Assembly: GCA_000436115.1 (NCBI GenBank) | Contig: FR894562.1 | Span: 170,242-234,241 of the forward strand | Direction of reading: 5' to 3' | DNA length: 64,000 bases | Source: Firmicutes bacterium CAG:534 | GTDB lineage: Bacteria > Bacillota > Clostridia > Lachnospirales > Lachnospiraceae | The notes under the pieces: model-generated | Databases searched by the model: none | Seen by the model: only the letters and a program-made list of their open reading frames with translations | What the model was told of the DNA's origin: nothing | Translations under genes and position numbers: made by a program | In this document: piece after piece, positions 35,476 to 44,899 of the stretch | How the letters are laid out: every line of letters starts with the position of its first letter | How positions within the stretch are numbered: the first letter of the stretch is position 1

Positions 35476-38007
35476 ATGGAGGCAGCAAAGAAGAAAAAAG
35501 ACATATGGGTAAGTTATGTTCTTTTATTTATCCTTTTTTCCGGGCTTTTCCTGGCATATCTTTCCTTAAAGGGCAGAACGCTTATCCATACAGCGGATCC
35601 TTTTGATCAGGATTATCCCATTTTTCTGTATATGGGAAAGCTTCTGCGTAAAATGATCACGGGACAAGGCATTACGCTTTATGATTTTTCTGTAGGACTG
35701 GGGGAAAATGTAATAGCGCCCTTAAATTTATATGGGTTTGGGGATCCTTTGAATGTCTTTTCTGTTTTTGCAACTGAAAAAAGCGCAGAAATGATCTATA
35801 CCATTCTGCTGCTTATCCGACTTTTCCTGGCGGGTGTGGGAATGCTGCTGTTTTTTGGGAGGCATGGACATAAAAGCATTTTGTGCAGTGCAGGCGCACT
35901 TTTATATGTCTTTTCCTTATTTTCTATTGTGCGGGGTCTGCACTTTTATTCTCTTTTAAGCACAATGTATCTGTTCCCTTTTTTGCTGATAGAATTGGAG
36001 AAAATCATTCTGCAGAAAAGACCGTATAAAGCAATGGCAGGGTTTGCAGCCCTGATCGGTATTCAGACAAGCTGCAGCTTTTATTTTTTGTACATGCAGA
36101 CGATTTTTCTGCTGGGCTATGGATTGTTTTTCTATTTCAGCAGATATAAAAAGGGACAGGGAGGTTCATTTTTCCTGCAGAAGATCTTTTGTGCAGGAAT
36201 TGCCTATCTGACAGGTATCCTTATGGCGGGGATCGTACTGTTCCCTACTCTTAAGGAGTTTTTTAACAGTTCAAGATCGGCGGGGGGGATCACACAGGGA
36301 GCCGACCTTCTTTTTTCTTTAAGGGAAATGGGAAATTTTGCGGGGAATTTGCTGATCCCCATGATCCAGGATGATAATTATGGACTCGGCATTTCCTGCT
36401 TTTCGGTCATGGCTCTGGTTCTGTTTTTTATGAGCAGGGAATACGAGCGCAGGAAAAAACTGCTGGCGCTGCTTATGCTGCTTGCGTATGCATGCCCGGC
36501 ATTTTGGAGTATGACTAACGGCTTTTCCTATGTATCTGACAGGTGGACCTATGTGATATATTTTGCCACAGCATATCTTACAGTGGCGGTGCTGGAAGGA
36601 TGTCTGGAAAAGAAATATAGTAAAAAAGAACTGCTGATTTCAGCGCTTGTCTGTACGGCTTCCATTTTCCTTCATTTATTTTTGAACGGAGATAAGATAC
36701 GAAGCGCGGTATACTTTTTGCTGCTGCTGATCAGCCTTGCGGTACTGATAAAAGAGAGGCTGCAGACAAGGTGGATTTTCATGGCAGTGGTATTGGCCAA
36801 TATTGGAATTTCACTGATGTTTCTTCTCGCGCCGTGGCAGCTTTGCGGCCACGACATTTGGAAAAGCTTTTGCGGAAAGGAAGAGATCGGAGACCTGACG
36901 GCAAAACTGAATGGGGAAGATTATGCTGACGGATTTGAAAGGCAGGATGTGAAAGGGCAATCCAGGGGGGAAAGCCTTGCAGCGGGATATTATGGAACAA
37001 CGGAGTATTTTAGCGTTTTAAATAAAAATACCTTCCGGTTCTGGGATGAGCTTATGATCTCTCCCGGGATATGTGCAGAGCCTCATCATTTGGAGGGCCT
37101 TGACGGCAGAGCGCCGTTAGAAGCGCTTCTGAGTGTTTCCGAATATCAGAACGGAAACGAGATCCTTACAAATGGCAATGCGCTGCCTCTTGGAATACAA
37201 TATGCAAACGATATTTCGGAAGAACAGTTTCAGACCCTCAGTCCTTTACAAAAGCAAAAGCTCCTGTTAGAGAGAATTGTAGTGGAAGACGGAGAAAAAA
37301 CTGAGGTATCATGGGAACCGACCCGGATAAACTGCGAAATTATCTGGAATAACATTATGACCACGGAGGGTGGCTTTATGCCATCAGAAGACGCAAGCAT
37401 AGAATTACGGTTTGACAGGAAACAGATAGGAGAAGGAAAGGGAGAGCTCTACGTCCTGTTTGAGGACTTTCAGTGTTTAAAGGATGATTTTTCGCCGCTG
37501 GTGGTTGGAGAACATCAGGTTCTGATTCAAAACAGGGAGAGCAAGTATTTTACAGGTGCCGAGGATTATCTTGTTCATGCCAATGCAGCAGAAGATGGAA
37601 CAGTCACTATTTCCGTTCCTTATGGAAATGAATACCTTTTGAATGATATTTCAGTCTGGTGGTATGATTATGAAGGAATGACGGACAGCATCAATGCGCT
37701 GAAGCAGCATACCCTTCAGAATTTACAGCTGGAAGGAAATACGGTTAAGGGAGAGATCAATGCGGCAAACGGGTGGCTGTTTTTCAGTATACCCTATAAT
37801 TCCGACTGGAAAGTGTATGTGGACAGTAAAAAGGAGCAGATTGTAAGAGCAAATGTAGGCTTTATGGCTGTTTATCTGGAGGAGGGAATGCATTCTGTCA
37901 GACTGGAATATCGTCCCAGGTGGTTTTATGCAGGCGCCCTGTGCACCCTGTTAGGACTTGCTTTCTGTGGGGGCCTATGCCTGTATGGAAAAAAGCATGA
38001 AAATTGA
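35476..38007 (+). CDS. YfhO family membrane protein
   Basis: 843 aa, the normal large size of YfhO. Twelve or more helices (about 12-460), then an extracytoplasmic beta-rich domain and a last helix (about 812-836). The first loop has HTADPFDQDYPIFLYMGKLL with the DPFDQ pattern. The end GWLFFSIPYNSDWKVYVDSK plus GFMAVYLEEGMHSVRLEYRP is the signature of the family. YfhO-type proteins are implicated in glycosylating lipoteichoic acid or surface glycans with polyprenyl-phosphate sugars in Gram-positives. Probable role here: glycan decoration outside the cell. Confidence 0.88.
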   Translation: MEAAKKKKDIWVSYVLLFILFSGLFLAYLSLKGRTLIHTADPFDQDYPIFLYMGKLLRKMITGQGITLYDFSVGLGENVIAPLNLYGFGDPLNVFSVFATEKSAEMIYTILLLIRLFLAGVGMLLFFGRHGHKSILCSAGALLYVFSLFSIVRGLHFYSLLSTMYLFPFLLIELEKIILQKRPYKAMAGFAALIGIQTSCSFYFLYMQTIFLLGYGLFFYFSRYKKGQGGSFFLQKIFCAGIAYLTGILMAGIVLFPTLKEFFNSSRSAGGITQGADLLFSLREMGNFAGNLLIPMIQDDNYGLGISCFSVMALVLFFMSREYERRKKLLALLMLLAYACPAFWSMTNGFSYVSDRWTYVIYFATAYLTVAVLEGCLEKKYSKKELLISALVCTASIFLHLFLNGDKIRSAVYFLLLLISLAVLIKERLQTRWIFMAVVLANIGISLMFLLAPWQLCGHDIWKSFCGKEEIGDLTAKLNGEDYADGFERQDVKGQSRGESLAAGYYGTTEYFSVLNKNTFRFWDELMISPGICAEPHHLEGLDGRAPLEALLSVSEYQNGNEILTNGNALPLGIQYANDISEEQFQTLSPLQKQKLLLERIVVEDGEKTEVSWEPTRINCEIIWNNIMTTEGGFMPSEDASIELRFDRKQIGEGKGELYVLFEDFQCLKDDFSPLVVGEHQVLIQNRESKYFTGAEDYLVHANAAEDGTVTISVPYGNEYLLNDISVWWYDYEGMTDSINALKQHTLQNLQLEGNTVKGEINAANGWLFFSIPYNSDWKVYVDSKKEQIVRANVGFMAVYLEEGMHSVRLEYRPRWFYAGALCTLLGLAFCGGLCLYGKKHEN

Positions 38008-38063
38008 TTTCCGGTACACCATATGATAATATATCTATTAGGAAAGGTCGGATAACAGAAGAT

Positions 38064-39014
38064 ATGAAAAAGATCAGCATTATGATACCATGCTATAATG
38101 AATTTGAAAATGTAGTGCCTATCAGTCAGGCCGTTGTGGATACCATGGAAAAGCAGCTGCCCCAATATGACTATGAATTGGTATTTATAGATAACTGTTC
38201 TACGGATGGAACCCGTGAACTCCTTGAGCAGATATGTGCCGGGAACAAGAAGATCAAGGCCATATTTAATGTGACAAATTTTGGACAGTTTAATTCGCCG
38301 TTTTACGGGATGTGCCAGACTACCGGCGACTGCACTATCACTATGTGCTGTGACTTTCAGGATCCAGTAGAGTTAATTCCGGTTTTTGTCAAAGAATGGG
38401 AAAAGGGGCATAAAATCGTAAGCGGCATCAAGACATCCAGCAAGGAATCGGCAATCGTCTACTTTTTCAGAACAATGTATTATAAATTTATAAAGAATAT
38501 GTCCTCTGTAAAAATGATCGAACATTTTACAGGGTTTGGATTGTATGACAAAACATTTATAGCGCTGCTAAAGGAGTTGAACGATCCCATACCATTTGTA
38601 AGGGGGATTGTGGCAGAATACGGGAGCGGGTTTAACCTGAAGGAAGTAGAATACGAGCAGCCTCTTAGAAGAGCGGGAAAAACCCACAACAATTTTTACA
38701 GTTTGTATGATGCCGCCATGCTCAGCATTACTTCTTACACAAAGGTAGGACTTAGACTGGCAACCTTTCTGGGGTTTGGCTGTTCTGCAGTAAGTATAGT
38801 GATCGCAATTATTTATACGATCATGAAAATACGCAACTGGGATAATTTTTCGGCAGGAACAGCACCGATCACTATAGGCGTGTTCCTGATAGGAGGGATC
38901 CAGCTCTTTTTTATCGGACTGATCGGAGAATATATTTTGAATATTAATACGCGTGTGATCCACCGTCCCGTTGTGGTGGAGGAGAAGAGAATTAACTTTG
39001 ATGAGGACAAGTAG
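38064..39014 (+). CDS. GtrB-like polyprenyl-phosphate glycosyltransferase (GT2)
   Basis: 316 aa from ATG 38064; upstream in-frame TTG 38004 overlaps the YfhO stop and is less likely although the ribosome site for 38064 is weak. GT2 domain: MIPCYNEFENVVPI, DNCSTDGT and CCDFQDPVE in the DxD position. Two C-terminal membrane helices (about 230-255 and 270-290) match GtrB/DPM1-type enzymes, which load glucose or another hexose onto undecaprenyl phosphate. It would supply the GT-C and YfhO proteins encoded just upstream. Confidence 0.87.
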   Translation: MKKISIMIPCYNEFENVVPISQAVVDTMEKQLPQYDYELVFIDNCSTDGTRELLEQICAGNKKIKAIFNVTNFGQFNSPFYGMCQTTGDCTITMCCDFQDPVELIPVFVKEWEKGHKIVSGIKTSSKESAIVYFFRTMYYKFIKNMSSVKMIEHFTGFGLYDKTFIALLKELNDPIPFVRGIVAEYGSGFNLKEVEYEQPLRRAGKTHNNFYSLYDAAMLSITSYTKVGLRLATFLGFGCSAVSIVIAIIYTIMKIRNWDNFSAGTAPITIGVFLIGGIQLFFIGLIGEYILNINTRVIHRPVVVEEKRINFDEDK

Positions 39015-40007
39015 ATGCATATGAATGTTTTATATCAATTTAATGAAAAGTATGCGCCTTATGCGGGAGTTTCCATTACTTCATTATTTGAAAACAATAA
39101 GAATGCAGATGAAATATGTGTGTATATCCTCGGAGAAAATCTCAGTGAAACATCTAAAAGAAAATTAAAAAGTCTGGAACAGGAATATAAAAGAAAAATT
39201 CTGTTTAAGGACACGCAGGCGCTTGTAGAGAAGATGAAGGAATGGGGGGTGCCTGCTTACAGAGGGTCTTATGCAGCAAATATGCGGCTGTTTCTGCCCA
39301 TGATCCTGCAGGAGGATGTGGACAGGATCCTATATCTGGATGCGGATACGATCGTACAAGGCAGTTTACAGCCCTTGTTTGAGATGGAAGACGCAAAGGC
39401 AGCCCTTGGAATGGTATTAGATTCTCTCGGACAAAATCACAAAAGAACCATCGGACTTAGGGGAGAGGATCTATACTACAATTCGGGCGTCATCCTTTTT
39501 TTTATGTCAAACTGGAAAGAATATCGTTGCACGGAGAGGATCATTGAGCATATAGAAGCAGGAAATACAATGTATTCAGCACCGGATCAGGATCTGCTCA
39601 ATGTGGTGTGCAGGGAAGAGATCCTGAAGCTGCCTGCAAAGTATAATGCCCAGCCTGTACACAGGGTATATCATGTAAATGATTATTTTAAGTGCTACGG
39701 AAGCAGAGCATATTATTCCGAGGAAGAAATAGAAAAGCTGAAAGATGACACAGTGATCTACCATTGCTTCCGCTTCCTGGGAGAATTTCCGTGGGACAAG
39801 GATAATCTGCATCCGGATCGTAAGCTTTTTGACTATTATCTGGAGAAATCTCCATGGGAGGATTATATCAGGGAAAAAGCAGAAGTAACCTTTCCCATGA
39901 AGGTGGAAAAGCTTCTTTTCAAAATGCTGCCTCATGGTATGTTTCTGAGGATTTTCCATGTTTTTCATAACCTATATGTGGAAGGAAAGAAAGAAATAAA
40001 AGCCTGA
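39015..40007 (+). CDS. Glycosyltransferase family 8
   Basis: 330 aa. Canonical GT8: MNVLYQFNEKYAPYAGVSITSLFEN, LPMILQEDVDRILYLDADTIVQGSL with an intact DAD, YYNSGVILF, and a C-terminal YHCFRFLGEFPW as the second metal or phosphate site. GT8 retains anomeric configuration and commonly adds glucose or galactose. GAGG 8 bp before ATG 39015. Overlaps the next gene by one base. Confidence 0.93.
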   Translation: MHMNVLYQFNEKYAPYAGVSITSLFENNKNADEICVYILGENLSETSKRKLKSLEQEYKRKILFKDTQALVEKMKEWGVPAYRGSYAANMRLFLPMILQEDVDRILYLDADTIVQGSLQPLFEMEDAKAALGMVLDSLGQNHKRTIGLRGEDLYYNSGVILFFMSNWKEYRCTERIIEHIEAGNTMYSAPDQDLLNVVCREEILKLPAKYNAQPVHRVYHVNDYFKCYGSRAYYSEEEIEKLKDDTVIYHCFRFLGEFPWDKDNLHPDRKLFDYYLEKSPWEDYIREKAEVTFPMKVEKLLFKMLPHGMFLRIFHVFHNLYVEGKKEIKA

Positions 40008-40804
40008 TGAAAACCTTAATAACCATTATAACCGTCTGCCGTAATGCAGAAGCAGCCATTGAAAAGACGATCCAGTCTGTTATAAAGCAGAATTATCCAC
40101 AGATAGAGTATATTATCATTGACGGAAGATCTACAGACCGGACACTTGAAATCATTGGTTCCTACGAGGATAAATATCCGATCAAGGTGATTTCTGAACC
40201 TGATCATGGGATATATGATGCGATGAATAAGGGACTTTCTTATGCTACCGGTGATTATATCCAGTTTTTGAATGCCGGTGACACCTTATTGGAAGAGACC
40301 ACAATAGAGCAGGTGGTTAACCTGATACAGGAAAAAAAGGCGGATATTTTTTATGGAAATATCTTTTATGAATATGCTTCAGGGATAAGGGAAGAAAGAA
40401 GCTATGGACCGGCCTGTGCGTGGAAGATCTATTATGCCACAGGGGACTGCATTAATCACCAGGCCATCTTTGCATCAAAAAGATGTTTTGAGGAGGGATT
40501 TGATCTGTCTTACCAGATCTGTGCTGACCGAGACTGGATGATGCGCATGCACAGAAAGGGATATCGATATCAATGCCTGAATATCCCAATTTGTGTGTAC
40601 TTATTAAATGAAAACAGTGCAAGCGTCCGAATGGGAAAGAAGCTGAAGGAAGAGGCTGAAAGATGCATTAAGGAGAATTTTCCCGGGGAATATATAATCT
40701 ACGCTTTTTTTGAGTTTTTAAGAAATAACGCCGTACTCAGCAAGATGCTGCATGGGATCTATAGACTGATCTATATAAAAAATGGAGAGCAGGACAGCAA
40801 ATGA
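40007..40804 (+). CDS. Glycosyltransferase family 2
   Basis: 265 aa. ITVCRNAEAAIEKTIQSVIKQ, IIDGRSTDRTLEII, SEPDHGIYDAMNKGLSYATGDYIQFLNAGD and a late CADRDWMMRM are typical of a WcaA-like GT2 subgroup found in exopolysaccharide clusters, where NAGD takes the place of the DxD. Soluble, cytoplasmic side. The ATG is at the A of the previous stop and the next gene overlaps by 4 bp. Donor unknown. Confidence 0.9.
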   Translation: MKTLITIITVCRNAEAAIEKTIQSVIKQNYPQIEYIIIDGRSTDRTLEIIGSYEDKYPIKVISEPDHGIYDAMNKGLSYATGDYIQFLNAGDTLLEETTIEQVVNLIQEKKADIFYGNIFYEYASGIREERSYGPACAWKIYYATGDCINHQAIFASKRCFEEGFDLSYQICADRDWMMRMHRKGYRYQCLNIPICVYLLNENSASVRMGKKLKEEAERCIKENFPGEYIIYAFFEFLRNNAVLSKMLHGIYRLIYIKNGEQDSK

Positions 40805-42018
40805 AAATAGTTCATGTATCAACTACGGATTATGGAGGCGCTTATAAGGCGGCAGCCCGTATCAGCGGGAGCCTGCAGAGATGTGGTGAAGAATCCAGTA
40901 TTATGATAAGAACAAAGCGCTATCAGGACACAGCAGGAAGCGAAGTTTTTCATAATGGATATCAACGGCTTTTTTCAAAAATTAAAAATGGATTTAATCT
41001 TTTGCTATCCAGAGGGGAAGTGATCAGTGATTATTTTGGAACGGATATCACTCGTGAGCAGATGGTAAAAGAGGCCGATGTAATTGTACTGCATTGGGTA
41101 AATTCATTTATATCTTACCGCGTGGTCGAGCGGCTTACAAAACTGGGAAAGCCAATCATATGGGTTATGCACGACATGTGGCTGCTGACCGGGGGATGCC
41201 ATGTAGATCAGTACTGCGGAGGATATGAGCATCTATGCGGAAAGTGTCCGCTCATAGGCTCAAGGAAGAAAAAAGATCTTTCCTACAGAAATTTTATCAG
41301 AAAGGAAAAAATGCTTCAGGGCAGTAAAATTCGACTTGTCTGCCCCAGCAGGTGGCTAAGCGGCTGTGCAGCTCACAGCGAGATTACCAAAGGGCAAAGC
41401 ATATGCAGAATTCCGAATCCCATTGATATAAATCTGTATAAACCCTTGGAGAAGATGGAAGATATCAGGGATAAGTATCACATTTCTGCGGATAAAAAGG
41501 TTATTCTCTATGGCGCGGTTAATGCCACATCAGATCAGAATAAGGGGTATCAGCATCTTTTGAATGCGCTAAAGCTGCTTGATGGCGGGAACTATGTGCT
41601 TGTGGTTTATGGAAACAGTGAGGAAACAAAGGGGATAGAGAAATATATCCCTATGATCTTGGCGGGATACATTCAGGACGAACAGACGCTTATTGAATTA
41701 TATAATCTGGCAGATGTTTTTGTGGCCCCCTCCCTGCAGGAGAATTATCCTAATTCGGTTTTAGAGGCGTCTGCGTGTGGAACTCCGGTAACAGCCTTCC
41801 AGATTGGAGGAATGCCGGATATTGTTTTGCATAACAGAAGCGGTTATTTGGCTCCTCTGGGGGATGCCGGACGCCTGGCCGAGGGAATAAAGCTTTGTGC
41901 GCAAAACAGCAGGGAAATGGGAGCATGTGCGAGGAAGCATGTGGAAGAAACCAATTCCTATGAACGGATCGGAAAAAGCTATCAGGAACTTATTCTGGAT
42001 ATGATGGAGCAAGCTTAA
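40801..42018 (+). CDS. Glycosyltransferase family 4
   Basis: 405 aa. N-terminal IVHVSTTDYGGAYKAAARISGSL. A Cys-rich insertion at about residues 133-150 (GGCHVDQYCGGYEHLCGKCP) with six cysteines or histidines may bind zinc and is characteristic of this GT4 subgroup. EX7E is in APSLQENYPNSVLEASACGTPV. ATGA overlap with the upstream GT2 gene. It transfers an unknown sugar with retention. Confidence 0.9.
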   Translation: MKIVHVSTTDYGGAYKAAARISGSLQRCGEESSIMIRTKRYQDTAGSEVFHNGYQRLFSKIKNGFNLLLSRGEVISDYFGTDITREQMVKEADVIVLHWVNSFISYRVVERLTKLGKPIIWVMHDMWLLTGGCHVDQYCGGYEHLCGKCPLIGSRKKKDLSYRNFIRKEKMLQGSKIRLVCPSRWLSGCAAHSEITKGQSICRIPNPIDINLYKPLEKMEDIRDKYHISADKKVILYGAVNATSDQNKGYQHLLNALKLLDGGNYVLVVYGNSEETKGIEKYIPMILAGYIQDEQTLIELYNLADVFVAPSLQENYPNSVLEASACGTPVTAFQIGGMPDIVLHNRSGYLAPLGDAGRLAEGIKLCAQNSREMGACARKHVEETNSYERIGKSYQELILDMMEQA

Positions 42019-43041
42019 ATGGAACATGATAAAGCAACAATATCAGTTATTATGTCTGTGTATAATACAAAGCTGCAGTATTTGAACATTGCTGTACAGA
42101 GCATACTGCAGCAAACATATCCTTATTTTGAATTCATTATAATTGACGACGGATGTGATGAGGAGTGTGCGCGCTTTTTGCAGAGCATTGGGGATAAAAG
42201 AGTTATTCTTATCAGAAATCCGGAAAATTATGGGCTGACGAAAAGTCTCAACATAGGGTTACAGCGGGCAAGAGGAAAATATATAGCAAGAATGGATGCA
42301 GATGACCGTTCATATCCGCAAAGGCTGGAAAAACAATATGATTATATGGAGCAGCATCCCGAGATCGCAATTCTTGGGTGCTGGGTGAAAGAAGGAAGCA
42401 GGGTAAATAAGTGCTGCGGAAGCGTATCTACAAAATGGAGATATGCCAGGATGCTTTTTGATAATGTGGGGATATATCATCCTTCGGCATTTATCAGGAC
42501 AGACTTCCTGAAAGAGAACCATTTAGCTTATGATGAGACGTTTAAAAAGGCTCAGGACTTTGAATTATGGTCAAGGAGTCTGCTAAAAGGATATATGTAT
42601 GTATTTCCTCAGGTTTTGCTGGAATATAGGATCCATGACGGACAAATTTCCTGTTATGGAAGCAAAGAGCAGGAAAAATTTAACATTCTTACCAGAAGAA
42701 ATATGTTAAAGCTTCTGGAGGTGCAACTGGATCCGGACGAAGAAAGACAATTTGCCCATATGAACACAAGCTGTATGAGTCCCGAGTCTGTAATAGGTCT
42801 GTTTGATAAGATTTTACATGCAAATCAAGAAAAAAAGTTCTTTGAGCAGCGTTTCCTGAGGTATGAACTGGAGACGAAGTGGATCCGTTTTCTGCTTCAG
42901 GCAGCCGGGACGGAAAAAAGAAAGTGGCTGAGGGGAAGATACGCAAGAACTTTGCTATGGCCCGGATATTATGTGTATATGTTGTATATTGCGTGGTGCA
43001 AGCAGGACTTTCTGCATCATAACAGGGAGAGTGTAAAATGA
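42019..43041 (+). CDS. Glycosyltransferase family 2
   Basis: 340 aa. ISVIMSVYNTKLQYLNIAVQSIL, IIDDGCDEECARFL and IARMDADDRSYPQRLEKQ give the GT-A core with an intact DADD metal site. The segment EYRIHDGQIS is typical of rhamnosyl- and other capsule GT2 enzymes. A C-terminal extension of about 100 residues is basic and amphipathic. The ATG follows the preceding stop with no gap. Confidence 0.92.
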   Translation: MEHDKATISVIMSVYNTKLQYLNIAVQSILQQTYPYFEFIIIDDGCDEECARFLQSIGDKRVILIRNPENYGLTKSLNIGLQRARGKYIARMDADDRSYPQRLEKQYDYMEQHPEIAILGCWVKEGSRVNKCCGSVSTKWRYARMLFDNVGIYHPSAFIRTDFLKENHLAYDETFKKAQDFELWSRSLLKGYMYVFPQVLLEYRIHDGQISCYGSKEQEKFNILTRRNMLKLLEVQLDPDEERQFAHMNTSCMSPESVIGLFDKILHANQEKKFFEQRFLRYELETKWIRFLLQAAGTEKRKWLRGRYARTLLWPGYYVYMLYIAWCKQDFLHHNRESVK

Positions 43042-44189
43042 AGACACTGGGACTTTTGTTCACGAGAAATGTATCTTTGAAGATCTGGGTTGATTCGGGA
43101 CTGCTTGAAAGGGAAAAGATGATATATGAGGAGCAGCTGAAGCAAGGTACCTATGATGAAATTTACTGGTTCACATATGGAACCGGAGATGACAAGCTGG
43201 CAGAGAAACTGATCAGGGAAGGGAAGCTGGATGGCAGAATTAAAGTGATCCCTATGCCGGCCCTGTGGAAGGGAAGAATCGGGTATGATCTATATTCCCT
43301 TCTGATGCCGGTGATCAAGCGAAAGGATTTTAAGAGGCTTGACATCATAAAAAGCAATCAGATGGATGGAGCGTGGACAGGATTAATTGCCAAAAGGCTG
43401 TTTCACATCCCGTTTTATTTCCGGACGGGATATACCAACACCATGTTTTACAGAAAGATGACACAAAGAAAGGACTTTAATCTCTGGAAATTTTCAAAGA
43501 TTGAAAAGATGTTGTATAATAAGTGTGATCTGGCAACGGTATCCAGTGAGCATGACAGACAGTATCTGTGTGAGACCTATGGGATCCAGAAGGAAAAGAT
43601 CTCCGTACTTGTCAATCATGTCAATACCGAGAAATTTTACGATATGAAAAAGCCGCAGCGCAAGGAGAGACTGGTGTTTGTGGGAAGATTAGTGGAACAG
43701 AAAAATCTGTTTCATACCATTGAAGCTGTAGCACAGGCAAAGGCCGGCATGGATATTTACGGGCAGGGAAAGCTGCAGGAGCAGCTTTTTGAGGTCATAA
43801 AAACGCTGGACGCAGATGTGAAGTTTATGGGAACAGTCCCGAATGACCAGATACCGAGTATCCTGAATGACTATAAGTATTATATCCTTGCTTCCGAATA
43901 TGAAGGAATGCCAAAGACGCTTCTTGAAGCAATGGCATGTGGGAACCTCTGTATTGGAACCAAGGTGGAAGGGATAGAAGAGGTAATTGCCGATGGAGTA
44001 AATGGATACCTGGCGGAGGATACTTCGGTTACCGCTATCAGAGAGGCAATAGAGCGGGCAGAAAGCGATCGCCAATTTGAGGAAAAGAAAGAGGCTGCTC
44101 AAAAATACATCAGGGAAAAGTATTCTATTCAGAGCGTATTGGACAAAGAAAAAGAACTGTGCAGTCAATTTTGGGAGGGGAAAAATTGA
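43038..44189 (+). CDS. Glycosyltransferase family 4
   Basis: 383 aa. The donor domain has LVFVGRLVEQKNLFHTIEAV and EX7E in ASEYEGMPKTLLEAMACGNLCIGT, followed by GIEEVIADGVNGYLA. The N-terminal domain is divergent (LGLLFTRNVSLKIWVDSGLLEREK). Retaining transferase of unknown donor. ATGA overlap upstream; only one base separates its stop from the methyltransferase start. Confidence 0.9.
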   Translation: MKTLGLLFTRNVSLKIWVDSGLLEREKMIYEEQLKQGTYDEIYWFTYGTGDDKLAEKLIREGKLDGRIKVIPMPALWKGRIGYDLYSLLMPVIKRKDFKRLDIIKSNQMDGAWTGLIAKRLFHIPFYFRTGYTNTMFYRKMTQRKDFNLWKFSKIEKMLYNKCDLATVSSEHDRQYLCETYGIQKEKISVLVNHVNTEKFYDMKKPQRKERLVFVGRLVEQKNLFHTIEAVAQAKAGMDIYGQGKLQEQLFEVIKTLDADVKFMGTVPNDQIPSILNDYKYYILASEYEGMPKTLLEAMACGNLCIGTKVEGIEEVIADGVNGYLAEDTSVTAIREAIERAESDRQFEEKKEAAQKYIREKYSIQSVLDKEKELCSQFWEGKN

Positions 44190-44190
44190 T

Positions 44191-44898
44191 ATGAAACTGA
44201 CAGAGGAATTGATCAAAGGGATAAATGCAACAGATGGAAAAACTTGTGAGTTCAGCATCCCCAGAACACGGGAAGGAAAGGATAGAAAGGAAGAATTAAT
44301 CTCTGTCCTGAAGGAAAACCACATAGAAAATATCATTCATGTGGGAGCATGCGGACATTTAAACAGCATTCAGAAGCAGCTGGATGCCGGTACATGGTTT
44401 CATGACAGGCTTTGTAATACATTTTCAAATGTGATAGGCACAGATATCAGCGAAAATGCGGTGGAATATCTTCAAAAGAAGGGAAAAGAAAGACTATATG
44501 TAAAGGATGCAACAACCGAGGGCGTTTTCTTGAAAAAAATGCTGTGTGAAAAGCAGGCAGGAGACAGTAATGCCATAATCCTGCCGGAGGTGATCGAACA
44601 TATCGGTTCACCCGTTGAGTTTTTAACCAAAATAAAAGAAAATTTCCAGGGATTTCATATTGTTGCAACGGTGCCGAATGCATTTGGGAGCTGGATCATA
44701 CCGCGGGTTGCAAAGAAAAACTGTGAAATGATAAACTCAGATCATAAATATTGGTTTACGCCCTTTACTATCTTGAAAGTATTCCATGAGGCAGGGATCG
44801 AGATAGACGAAATCAGATTTTGTGATTACTCTGTGTGGGATAAGCTTTTGAAAAGAAATGCAATGTGCAACACGCTTTTAGTGAAAGGAAAGCTTTGA
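44191..44898 (+). CDS. Class I SAM-dependent methyltransferase
   Basis: 235 aa from ATG 44191, with GGAGGGG upstream; a longer frame from 44077 overlaps the GT4 gene and is rejected. SAM-binding motif I is IIHVGACGHLNSI, then VIGTDISENAVEYL (acidic residue after beta-2) and LPEVIEHIGSPVEFL (motif IV with E-x-x-E-H). Probably O- or N-methylates a sugar or a lipid-linked glycan. It is followed by a VioA-like aminotransferase gene, which suggests N- or O-methylation of the amino sugar, as an inference. Confidence 0.82.
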   Translation: MKLTEELIKGINATDGKTCEFSIPRTREGKDRKEELISVLKENHIENIIHVGACGHLNSIQKQLDAGTWFHDRLCNTFSNVIGTDISENAVEYLQKKGKERLYVKDATTEGVFLKKMLCEKQAGDSNAIILPEVIEHIGSPVEFLTKIKENFQGFHIVATVPNAFGSWIIPRVAKKNCEMINSDHKYWFTPFTILKVFHEAGIEIDEIRFCDYSVWDKLLKRNAMCNTLLVKGKL

Positions 44899-44899
44899 A

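Noticed and set aside
38008..38063. Possible promoter (TTGATT and GATAAT) before the GtrB-like gene
   Set aside because: Spacing is only 15 bp and the -35 overlaps the upstream stop; too weak to list.
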